The notes under the pieces: model-generated
What the model was told of the DNA's origin: nothing
Database searches by the model: none
Seen by the model: only the letters and a program-made list of their open reading frames with translations
Program-made: the position numbers and the translations under genes
NCBI GenBank assembly: GCA_023101725.1
Contig: JALJCO010007870.1
Location: 306,805 to 370,804, forward strand
Length of the DNA stretch: 64,000 nt
DNA from: Atherinomorus stipes
Taxonomy: Eukaryota; Chordata; Actinopteri; Atheriniformes; Atherinidae
Reading direction: 5' to 3'
Shown: positions 48,637-59,152 of the stretch, in pieces
How positions within the stretch are numbered: position 1 is the first letter of the stretch
Layout of the letters: each line of letters begins with the position of its first letter

Positions 48637-49362
48637 TCAAGAAATTTCTTTACCATTAATGAAGGCTCGTGCTCCAACGTAATATGCAGCCTTGCCTTCT
48701 GCGCGCGCTTGTCGAACAGCCGGCCACAGCTTCATCCTGGTCTCCTTCACTTGCTGCGGCAGGTCTTCAGCAAAACGAAGATGATCTTCACGTACAGCGG
48801 GGTGATTTTTGGCAGCTTTCCAGATGGCCTCCTTATAAGACCTCAGTGAGAAACGCACGATGATGGCTCTTGGTTTAGATGCACTTTGCATACGTTTGCC
48901 CAGACGGTGAGCAACATCCACAGCAACAGCAGCTCCGGGTCTCTCAGTTGTCTCTGGAAGAATCTTCTGACATAGCTGCACAACCTTTTCTCTCACATTT
49001 TCGTTCGGATCTTCGGCGACTCCATACAGCTTCAGGTTCCATCTTTTGATGTATGTTTCCAGCTCATCGGCGCGTGCTTTCATTCTTTCCACCTTTCCTT
49101 CCTCCTCCTTCAAGCGGGCATTAATTACCTCTACTTTCTTCTGGGTTTCTTTTAATTCGCTGCATGCAAAGTCCACCGTTTTTTTCAGGCCTTCTATTTT
49201 CAGGGAGTTCGCGTCGATTTTTTTTGAGTTTTCACTCACCATTTTCTCGAGGGCGTCCGAGCGATCGTTTATGAGCTTAGAGAGTGTGGTTATCACAACA
49301 TTATCTTGCTGTGAGGGATTTCTCTCCACTTCATAGAGAGCCTTTTTTGCAGCAGGAGACAT
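48637..49362 (-). CDS. LINE ORF1 protein (RNA-binding, coiled-coil type)
   Basis: 241 aa, intact. Starts MSPAAKKALYEVERNP; a long coiled coil follows (about residues 25-110, rich in K/E/L heptads), then WNLKLYGVAEDPNENVREKV and a C-terminal domain with PRAIIVRFSLRSYKEAIWKA, the pattern of L1-type ORF1p RRM and C-terminal domains. Expected role: coats LINE RNA and acts as nucleic-acid chaperone. Unlike ORF2, no break is visible. Confidence 0.85.
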   Translation of the reverse strand: MSPAAKKALYEVERNPSQQDNVVITTLSKLINDRSDALEKMVSENSKKIDANSLKIEGLKKTVDFACSELKETQKKVEVINARLKEEEGKVERMKARADELETYIKRWNLKLYGVAEDPNENVREKVVQLCQKILPETTERPGAAVAVDVAHRLGKRMQSASKPRAIIVRFSLRSYKEAIWKAAKNHPAVREDHLRFAEDLPQQVKETRMKLWPAVRQARAEGKAAYYVGARAFINGKEIS

Positions 49363-50737
49363 GGTAGGGGTTACAGGTAGAGGGAGGGAACTCGGTGTCT
49401 GATGGAGGAAGAGTCACTGGAACGAGAGTGCTAGCATAATCATGGCACGAAGATATCAGGGGATTGCCCAAGGGAGGCCTCCGGCAGGCATGCTTTGACT
49501 TTGCTCATTTTCCTTCTTTCACGACTCGACATTTAGTCTCTGTGAGTTACCTGTACTGAGCGTTGCAGGCTTTATATGAAAAGTACAGGCGAGTTTCCTT
49601 CTTTTAGCCGGTTTGAATTTTAGTTTTACTAGAGCTCAGCTGAGTATACTTACTCGGCAGCCATCTTGGACCGGACCCCCTTTAGCGCTTTAATATAATT
49701 CTAGAAAAATCCATTTGGAAAAGTTGAGAGCCATATTGTTTGGAGAAGTCATCACAGATATCACGTTACACGTGAACACCCCTTTAACAAATCGGAGAAT
49801 AGCGGGACATACACGCTGTTTATGTTGCTTCTTTGCAGTTTTTTAAAGAAGGATTAAAAATATATATACATAATTCGTGATGAGCCGAAAAGATCCCGTT
49901 AAACTCCTCTTCGACTATGCAAAAAGAGCTGGTCTGAAGCATAAATATGAAGTTATTTCAAAGGAACCTGCGGAAAAAGAGTGAGTTTATCTACTTTACT
50001 TTTTGATGTTTTTTCATACTAGTATTATAAAACAGTAGTAGCAGAGTGGTTATATACTCATAACGGATGCTTTAAATTCCATGCGAAAGCGAAATTGCTT
50101 TTGGTGTTCATGCAAAATTGTAACTTATGTTGGATACTCGACATTTCATTAGTAACACAGACTATGCAGTAATGGAACCCTTGTGCTGTGGTCAACTTGA
50201 CCCAAAGCACAGCGCAAGGCAGTTTTTTTTTTATTTATTTAGATGCTAGAACAGTTACAGAAAATGCTGAACACTCGTACTTTAAACATGGAGCCGAGTG
50301 CACCAGATGGGTGTAACGTTATGTAAGACTTTTAAACTGGGGGTAACTTTCCATTTTGCGTTTCGCCTGGATGTAACTTTTACGCCGAGCATGAGGAGCA
50401 GGCGTAGATTGGAAACTTGGACTTGTCATGATAATTTTATCAGAATCTGAACAACCTGAGGAAACGGAACCAGAATCCAGACAGAAACCATATTTTTTTT
50501 AAAAAGTAACTGTGTTGACAGCATTTTGACTTTTTTTTAATTATTATTTTTCAGTTTTGTTCTTTCTTCTTTGATTTATCTTGATGTGCCTATAAATGAT
50601 GGGGATTTTCAGTAATTTTTCTGGGGTAGAGGGGCAAAGCTGTATGCTGTGCTTCTTTTTAAGTAATTAGCAGAGTCTGGAAAACCAGAGCTGCGCCCAC
50701 AATTTGGAATAAGTTGACTTTTTATTGTTATTATTAC

Positions 50738-50798
50738 TATTTATTGTTATATACCATTTTGTGTTTTATAACTTTGGTGTTTGTAAAGAATGTAATTG

Positions 50799-50838
<40 letters not shown>

Positions 50839-52814
50839 AGGGGGGAGGGGAGGTGAATAGAGACTTGTTGATGTTGCAGACTATGGTAGAGAGTTAGGAG
50901 GGTTGACTGTCTGGGTTGGATGGATTGTATGAGGGTGATGGAAATAGGTGGTGATGAGTGGACGCTGGAGGAGGGATTTGTTATGTTGGGGTGGGTGAAG
51001 AGGTTATAAGATGGAGTACAGTTCTGGGTAGACTACATGTACAAGGCATGTTTGGAGGGGGGTGGTTGGTCATTGGTGGGAACGGGATTTTGACATGATT
51101 TCAAATTTCTATTGTAGTTTTTGTGAGCGAGGGTTGGGGGGGCCAGCTGGGCTTGGCTCAGGGGGGACAGAGGATGGAAATTAGCCTAGGCTATAATCCT
51201 GCAATTTTGTACTTGTACACATTTAATGTATATGTGCTTAAAAATGCATTGTCCCCTTTAAATAAATAAATATAAAAATAAAAAATATAATTTGGCAGAG
51301 GTACTTTGAAAGCTACATCTAGCTAATGGATGTCGTGGAATCCTACATATGTTAGGTGTATTATTCTTGTTGACAATGAACATGCAAACTTGCATCATAT
51401 TACATCAGCGTTCAGTTTCCGTACAGTATATGAAGAACTTGCTCAGCAGTAGTAATTCTGGCCTATAACTTATGAGGAAGGCTAAACAAATATCTGACTA
51501 CCCTGATGGTGCTAAAGGGGTTTCTTGCTTCAACACACCAGACTCAAATTAAGTCATTGTGCAAAACTTGATACGAAACCATTTTATCCATTTAAACTGA
51601 ATCTGGTGTATTGGTTTCTGGAAACCTGCATGGCAGTTACCCTTGATCCTGACCAGAGTTGAAAGCTGTGATCTATGGCAGCAATCTAACTCATATTGGG
51701 TAAATTTATCTTGTACCAGCACACCTCTGCTTTAACAACACACTGAACTGAATGGTTCAGACTAAGAGGTGGTTAAAGCAACTTAGTCCATGTATTTATT
51801 GTTATATACCATTTTGTGTTTTATAACTTTGGTGTTTGTAAAGAATGTAATTGTTGTGTGTGTGGGTGTGTGTGTGTGTGTGGAGGGGGAGGGGAGGTGA
51901 ATAGAGACTTGTTGATGTTGCAGACTATGGTAGAGAGTTAGGAGGGTTGACTGTCTGGGTTGGATGGATTGTATGAGGGTGATGGAAATAGGTGGTGATG
52001 AGTGGACGCTGGAGGAGGGATTTGTTATGTTGGGGTGGGTGAAGAGGTTATAGGATGGGTACAGTTCTGGGTAGACTACATGTACAAGGCATGTTTGGAG
52101 GGGGTGGTTGGTCATTGGTGGGAACGGGATTTTGACATGATTTTAAATTTCTATTGTAGTTTTTGTGAGCGAGGGTTGGGGGGGGGGCGCAGAGGATGGA
52201 AATTAGCCTAGGCTATAATCCTGCAATTTTGTACTTGTACACATTTAATGTATATGTGCTTAAAAATGTTGTCCCCTTTAAATAAATAAATATAAAAATA
52301 AAAAATATAATTTGGCAGAGGTACTTTGAAAGCTACATCTAGCTAATGGATGTCGTGGAATCCTACATATGTTAGTGTATTATTCTTGTTGACAATGAAC
52401 ATGCAAACTTGCATCATATTACATCAGCATTCAGTTTCCGTACAGTATATGAAGAACTTGCTCAGCAGTAGTAATTCTGGCCTATAACTTATGAGAGGAA
52501 GGCTAAACAAATATCTAACTACCCTGATGGTGCTAAAGGGTTTCTTGCTTCAACACACCAGACTCAAATTAAGTCATTGTGCAAAACTTGATACGAAAAC
52601 ATTTTATCCATTTAAACTGAATCTGGTGTATTGGTTTCTGGAAACCTGCATGGCAGTTACCCTTGATCCTGACCAGAGTTGAAAGCTGTGATCTGTGGCA
52701 GCAATCTAACTCATATTGGGTAAATTTATCTTTTACCAGCACACCTCTGCTTTAACAACACACTGAACTGAATGGTTCAGACTAAGAGGTGGTTAAAGCA
52801 ACTTAGTCCATGTA
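50738..52814. repeat. Tandem duplication of about 1,050 bp
   Basis: Unit 1 about 50738-51792, unit 2 about 51793-52814. Both run from TATTTATTGTTATATACC to CAACTTAGTCCATGTA and are nearly identical, differing by a longer GT run in unit 1 and a few indels and substitutions (for example a GCCAGCTGGGCTTGGCTCAG stretch near 51141 present only in unit 1). Purine-rich GGAGGGG-type sequence follows the GT run in both. Confidence 0.95.
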
Positions 52815-53286
52815 ATTAGGCCCCCCCCCCCCGCAAAAAACAAACAAACCAAAAGCAGCTGTGGTGTACATATTCTACCTTATTTCTGAGCCACCAACCA
52901 TAATGTGATGATAGTGATAGGCTTGGACAGTATCCCAAATTTTGCTACCTTCAAACCTTCTCCACATTTTACCCCAGTATACGGTATTGTCATGGGCGTG
53001 CCGTGTGACCGATCAAAACATTTATAAAAACAGTGAAATTCAGCAATCTGATTGGCTGTTAACTGTGATTATATTGAGCATGTGAAAGCTACTATTCTTC
53101 GATTCTAAAATTGTTTTACGACCACGGCTAGATAGTGATGTAGCTTCCGTGAACCTTAGGTCTGGAGAAGGCATGCAGAAGAGATGGCTTTGCCAACAGA
53201 TGCCTTTATGTAAATTGTCAGTACTAAAACATCCTCTGTCAACTTGTAAGAACACTCGTTTAAACCCTTGCCTGAACTGACAGTTA

Positions 53287-53706
53287 AGCTGGATTTATAC
53301 TGGCGCAGCGTCTGCATCCAGTTGCGTCTGCGTACATGACCCAGAGGCAATGTGTGCTTTTACTCGAGCGTAGGATTACGGCGTCATGCTGCAGTTCTAC
53401 AGACAACAACAGGGGTTTTATTGACCAGGAAACTCCACAGTGCAGTTTTTTTTCACCCTGATGGTTCGCTTCAGCTCCGGCATGCATGTCCTCTTTTAGG
53501 GCAACAATAGTGGCCGACATGCATTTATTCATTCATTCAGCTATAAAACCCAAACATCCGGAGGCACGTAACCACACTGACCAGTCACCAGTGAGTTCTT
53601 CTGCGTCTCTGTGTTTACATAAACGTGATGCATGTCGGGTTTGAAGAGGTGCGCGTCGGGCCTCTGCAGACCTACGCAGAGCGTACACGCGAATATAAAT
53701 CCAGCT
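53287..53706. mobile_element. Harbinger-like MITE
   Basis: TTA | AGCTGGATTTATACTGGCGC ... GCGAATATAAATCCAGCT | TTA; 420 bp, CpG-containing interior (GCGCGTCGGG). Resembles the element at 35242 in style, but the termini differ. Confidence 0.75.
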
Positions 53707-54550
53707 TTACTGTTTTCTTAATATCTGTATTTTATTTCTTGGTGCAACTTTTTTCCCTTTCAATACATTTTTTTTCCAGTTATCTTAACTCCATATCAGT
53801 GTCTCTGTTTTAAATTTCAGTCAAATTTTTATTAATCAGCATTATTACCTGTCATTACCTGTCAAGCTGTCTTCTGTAAACAGCTCGCTAACCTGACCAT
53901 CACATGATTTCAAAAATATTTTACTTTGACACCTGTCTTGAAGATTGTTTTTCTTCTTTCTCACCAGTGTTACAGTAAAGGCTGTGCTTAATGATGAAGA
54001 CTTCATTGGTATGGGGTCCACCCTAAAGGAGGCCAAGGAAAATGCAGCTCGAGGTGCCTAAGAAGTTTAAGTGAAAAAGAAAATCTAGGACAAGCAGTAA
54101 GATTTTTTTTTTTTCCTTGCTAAGAAGTACACCTTGTCAACCACAACATTTATCATTTATTTATCATATATATTTATCATTAATTTGTTGATAATTAATG
54201 AACAAATACATTAATCTTTTTGTTTTGTCATCAGATGAAGAATGTCTGCGACAATCCTGCTGCGCTGGAATGTAAGAAAAACAGGCATACATCTAAACTT
54301 GGCCAAAAGAGCAGGGTGTCAAAAGCATCTGTAGCTAGAAGAGTGGATCCAAAAATTCCTACTGTGTAAGTCTACAATCAGATATATAATTCATAGTCAC
54401 CTATCTTCATGTAAAAAATAAATCTGATGCAATTTCACATTCTCCAGAGCAATGACTGGTGACAAGGAAGGTGCGACCGCTGCTGGGAAAATGAAGAAGC
54501 AGCAGTCACTGCTGGTATATGATGAAGCATGTGACAGTAAAAATAAAGAG

Positions 54551-55796
54551 GTAAGTACTTATACATTTAAGTACCTAGAATTAAATTAAAATAGTAATGA
54601 ATAATGCAACGTAATGGCTGCGTTTTTATTCATTTTTGGAAATACATTGAGAGCAAAGACGTTGGCAAAGCCAAACAAAAGTTTCTAAATTTTCATAATA
54701 TTACTAAAGTTGTGTCAGCCTACAGAATACTACAGAATACTAAAGCTTTAAGTGGGTAATTAAATTTGGTAATCTACAAGTTGTTAAGGACCATTGTGTT
54801 CCCCTTGACTTAACTTTGGAACAGCTGATTTTCATCCATGTTTGGTGGGATGGATGATGATTTGATCGTGATACGAATCGAATCATAAGTTGGTATATTG
54901 TTACAGCCCTGCTGTCATCAGGGTTGGACATCGAGAATCAAGTATTCTTGGGAACCAGGACTAACTCTCCAATTCTCCCGGAATTGTTCAGGTTTTTAGG
55001 TTTCGATGTCCAGTCCATAGAATCCGTTAGAGCTGATTTTCTAGTACAGCTGTTTATTTGTACACACATGGCACAACTCTGTGTCTTTGTCGCTGTATTT
55101 AGCTAGTTTTCAGACCCTGTGATAACTTTCCAATAATAAAGCTGCTAACGACAAGTCTAATGACATTTTCTGTTCTTATTGGGGACTGTTAAGAGACCGA
55201 TGTGAAAGAACATTCCGTTTACTGCATGCGCACTACCACAGCCCCTCCCCTCCCTGCCTGATAGCACACACAAGAGGCTGCAGGAAGCATCAGCTGCAAA
55301 CAACAGTAGATATTCACCTCTGCTTCATGAACCAGAATGGAAATAAAACTCAAAGCTGCCACTGATCGTCAGATATTAATACCTCTTAGAGAAGAATGTG
55401 GACAGAAACATTTAATTGAAAGTACTGTAACATGAAGTACCCTCTTAATTAGAAAACAGCCAGTTTAACAGTTAGTTAAAGTTCTTAAAATGTCAAACTT
55501 TACCTAGGTCTATTCAAGTTTGGCCAGGGATCTTTTTTTTTTATTATTATTTCTTTTTCATTTTTGTTTTTTTGTTTTTTTAGTTGAAATGCATTAAAAA
55601 TTCCTTTGGTTCTGAACATAAATAGAGCTGTAGTTTACTATATTAATATCCATGTCTGCTATTTGATTTAGTTGTCAGTAGTAGTTGTAGTAGTTTTATC
55701 ATGATGAAACCCTCTGACATGATGAGATGACTACAACTCTGTTGAAATCATAAATGCTGCACATTATAGTTTAACAAATATCTAAATGTGTTTCAG
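54551..55796. other. Intron 4 of PKR copy 3, repeat-derived
   Basis: Around 54850-55140 there is a stretch typical of dispersed fish DNA-transposon remnants (GATACGAATCGAATC, CATCGAGAATCAAGTATTCT). The remainder is AT-rich with T-runs near 55533-55582. No coding exon seen. Confidence 0.5.
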
Positions 55797-56007
55797 GCAT
55801 CAGCTGCATCAGTTTTGTCTGATGACCTTTGGTCTACTCTGCCATCGACATCAAAAAGCTCATTGTAAGTAACTGATGGCAGAGGTGGATTTCTCTGAAA
55901 GCCTTACAGGTACTAATGTCTGTCTATATTTTCTCAGGGAGTTCTGTGATGTTTCACCAAGGAGTGTTGCCAAGACGACAGATTCATCAAATCAGCCCAT
56001 TGTCCAG

Positions 56008-56510
56008 GTTTGGCAGGGTTCCAGTCTGACATCTTTTGAGTCGCATACGCGAACTAATTTCTTTAAGGTGCATGTCAAATTTTGATAAGGTAGCTCCAGT
56101 ATGACTTGCGACAGAGAGAGAGAGAGAGAGAGAGAAAACAACACTCCCTGCCATAGCCCTGAGGCATGGGCAGCTGTGCTGGCGCATTAATGCATGTTGT
56201 GGTTGATGAAGGATTGGGTCATATCATACCGTTCACACTAATACTGGTGTAACGTTACGGAAATTATAAGAAAATGAAATATCATGATAGACTATGGGTG
56301 AAACACACATGCGCACTGCCGTTGCTTTGGTACTGTCAAACGCACATGCAGCCAGCCTGGCTGGGACTGAGGAGGGAGGAGGAGGAGGAAGGCAACAGCA
56401 GCACATTAACTAAAAGCTTGTTCCATACTCTGTGAGAAGTAAGAACTTTCTTCTTGTTCTCAAGACCGCTAGAACAAGAAAAATGTTCGTTTTGGTCATT
56501 TTATCATCCA
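56008..56510. other. DNA between the last PKR copy 3 exon and the LTR element
   Basis: Contains a GA microsatellite at 56111-56135 and a GGAGGAGGAGG run near 56370. No exon recognised; in particular no sequence like copy 1 exons 12-13, where the kinase begins. Confidence 0.5.
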
Positions 56511-56822
56511 TGTTAGGTTAATTCTTTATAAACCCAAAAGGAATGAGAGAGACAAGAAAGAGTCAACACCAAGTTAGAGTTTTAACTTGCAAGGGGAGAC
56601 AGTCTCATACCATCTCCGAGGTTTCTCTGAGCCTTGCAGCTTTTTATTCACACAGGTCATGTTAGACAAAACAACTCCTTGTATGGAAACGGGTTGACAG
56701 ATACAGTAGCAGAAGATAGGAGTACTTCTCCATAGCAGTAATTTTCCACTGAGAGCATGTCACACTGAAGCAGATCATGCATGTCACACACTTATCATTG
56801 ATAATATAGAATTATTCTAACA
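56511..56822 (-). repeat. Long terminal repeat (3' LTR of the element)
   Basis: 312 bp with 6-bp inverted ends TGTTAG/CTAACA. Minus-strand order: unique region from 56822, AATAAA signal at about 56652-56647, then a U5-like end down to 56511. The second copy should begin at 63998, where the window shows only TGT. Confidence 0.75.
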
Positions 56823-57359
56823 TTTCCCTCCTGTTTATCAATGATGAACACTGAAAACAAAACCTTCATGATCATAATGCCTTCATCTCACACACAAACA
56901 ATATGTGACGGACGGCTGCAACACAAAATTCACAACCATAACAATAAGGACAACAGATAACAATAGCCTGACGCTAACAAATCACCAAATAACATTACAC
57001 ACTAAACATAATTGTATTAATGTTATTTCTGCTGTAAAATGTTCTATGAGATGCGTTCATATGCAGACACAGAACCCAGGTAAAGCACAACTGGGGTCCA
57101 TCTGCATCGCCCCGATGTCATCGGTGACGTCCCATCATCGCAGTTGCAGGGGAATGTCGGCATCCTCACAGAACAGCTGGAGATGCACCTCAGAGCAAAG
57201 AAAGAGAACATCATGAGTAAACAAGGAAATGAACAAAATACACAACATGTAAGACCCATGTGAACTTAAACACATATTAAGGCAGGGTAAATAACTAAAA
57301 TAAGATAAGAGAAATAAGATAACAGAGGACAATGAGCAGAACAGTATGTGTGTATATCT

Positions 57360-57360
57360 C

Positions 57361-57388
<28 letters not shown>
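57360..57388. repeat. (GT)n microsatellite
   Basis: About 14 GT units with one interruption, inside the LTR retroelement. Confidence 0.9.
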
Positions 57389-57391
<3 letters not shown>

Positions 57392-58246
57392 AGCCAGGAA
57401 CAGGTGGACAGAGTCACATTCCACCTCTGAACGCATTATTGATCAACTCTCTGAAACATGGCAACATACAGAACGAGAACAGACAGAACAGGATGAGCAC
57501 TGCTAAGATGGAAGCGCACAGCGGCAGTAGTGACTGACACCAGGGACCTGAAGCTGAACCAACAATAAGGCTAAAGTCAGAAGGCATGTAGGCACGTATT
57601 TTAAGGTGTAAGAACCAAAACCTGTGCCTCACTCAAGCAGTGAGATTCTCACACTCATAGCTACAATTATAAAAGAATGAGAAAGTGTAACGACACCAAA
57701 CTGAGCCAGCTGGCAGTCATAGTTTAGGTACATTCTCTGTCGCAGCCCTCCTGTGTACGAGCAGTCTGACATGGATGCTCAGCAAGGTCAGTACACACCC
57801 GGGCTCCAGGGATCAGGCAGGCCAGATGACAGAGAAACTGCAGGGGCCACAAACCCAGACCATCGCTGTGGGACAGCTGGAACCTTCCTCAGAAGGAACA
57901 TGGAGGTATACACTGTGGCATGTACCCTCTAGATGAAAGAGCTGGGTTTGCTCCCATCACATGGTGCGTTGTTGACATCATAAGCAGCTGGCACAACAAC
58001 ATCACATAGAGGGTATTCCCCCCCCCAAACACTCAGACTCAGGGGCGTGATGCAGTCTGAGAACACTCATGAAGGCTGCCGGCCTGGTGTCTAGAGAACG
58101 TGTGGACATTATACCGTTAAACTTGTGTGCCACCTGTACTGCTGTCTGATACTGTAGGTTGTCACGTTCACGATGATGATCAACAATGTGTTGTGACCAA
58201 TAATTACCCGGTGTTCCCCCCATGTTGGTATGAGGTGTGAAACAAA

Positions 58247-59152
58247 CAGTGTTGTATAAAGTACCCAAAAGCCATACTTGAGTAAAAGTAAAAGTACCTT
58301 ACTGGAAAATGACTCAAGTAAAAGTGAAAGTCGTCTGCTAGAATATTACTTGAGTAAAAGTAAAAAAGTAGCTAGTATTTACTGTACTTAAGTATCAAAA
58401 GTAAACAGTACAGTTATTAAAATGCAATCAGAAAATTGAGTTTAACATTTTCCTTATTTCTGTTTAGTATAGTTTTTAAGTTTTAATTTGCAAAGTGTAA
58501 AGGAGTTTCAATACCTCCTTACATAAACCAACCATATAGAAAAATACACACAAACACATCTTTAAAGACCTACGTGCATGCATACCAACATTCATACCCA
58601 CGTGCATTCAATATAAAATCAGTCCTAATAAACTCTTGGTGCTCGGAGGTGATGCAAACAAACAAAGAACTTGACTGGTTGAACTTTAACATGACTGCAG
58701 TGTGACAGCACATGAACTGTCCATCCAGTCGTTACTGAACCATGAAAAACTTTTTGTTCAACCTCAAAAGAAGTCGTTTCTCAAAATGGTGAAAACTCAG
58801 TCTCACTCTTCTTGGACTGAAGACCAGACCATCGATGCTAAACAGTCTTTCACCTGCTGCTGAGGCAGATAAAGGTGTGTTTAGCTTCAGAGACGGCTGC
58901 ACAAGGCTGCTAGTTCCACTACAACAAAACAAAGATTGTCATTGGCTGTTACGTTACTTGTTATTTTGTAACGAGTAACTAAGATGCTCAGGTAAATATA
59001 ATGGAGTAAAAGTATTGATTTTCCCCGGAAAATGTAGCGAAGTAAAAGTAGAAGTCATCAGAAATAGAAGTAGTAAAGTAAAGTACAAATATAAAAAATA
59101 CTACTTAAGTAAAGTAATAAAGTATTTTTACTTCATTACTATACAACACTGA
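58247..59152 (-). mobile_element. hAT transposon remnant nested in the LTR element
   Basis: Inverted ends CAGTGTTGTATAAAGTA and TACTATACAACACTG with AGTAAAAGTAAAAGTA-rich subterminal DNA, a widespread fish hAT type. The minus-strand frame at 58932-58732 includes SASAAGERLFSIDGLVFSPR and LSFHHFEKRLLLRLNK, the C-terminal dimerisation region of hAT transposases. Only this part of the transposase remains. Confidence 0.85.

Larger units (their letters stand above)
44507..49684 (-). mobile_element. L1/Tx1-type LINE, nearly full length, target-site duplication present
   Basis: Target duplication GCGCTTTAAT at 44497-44506 and 49685-49694. On the minus strand the element starts with GGGGGTCCGGTCCAAGATGG, carries ORF1 (49362-48637) and a broken ORF2 (about 48430-44692), and ends CAATAAAGTT plus a poly-A run (T-run at 44507-44537). 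The complete 5' end, rare for LINEs, and the preserved duplication suggest a fairly recent insertion, although ORF2 already has several frameshifts. Confidence 0.93.
49981..53967. other. Intron 1 of PKR copy 3, with a tandem duplication and MITEs
   Basis: Holds the 1.05-kb tandem duplication (50738-52814), a run of C at 52821-52832, a worn repeat beginning GGCTTGGACAGTATC at about 52920, and the Harbinger-like MITE at 53287-53706. No coding exon recognised. Confidence 0.6.
49880..56007 (+). pseudogene. PKR copy 3: single dsRBD plus PKR-type linker exons, frame-shifted
   Basis: Exons: 49880-49980, 53968-54096, 54235-54365, 54448-54550, 55797-55864, 55938-56007, with good GT-AG borders. ATG opens MSRKDPVKLLFDYAKRAG; exon 2 continues VTVKAVLNDEDFIGMG and KEAKENAARGA, a dsRBD, but reaches TAA at 54059-54061. 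One missing base would explain it: in the next frame the exon runs on and ends in phase for exon 3. Downstream exons are open in the expected phases and end in TTDSSNQPIVQ, which aligns with the linker exon of copies 1 and 2. Second and third dsRBDs are absent and no kinase exon is seen before the LTR element at 56511. Either a decaying pseudogene, a sequencing error, or a gene making only a 64-residue dsRBD protein. Confidence 0.75.

Noticed and set aside
48669..49336. Plus-strand open frames inside the LINE
   Set aside because: Antisense shadows of LINE ORF1.
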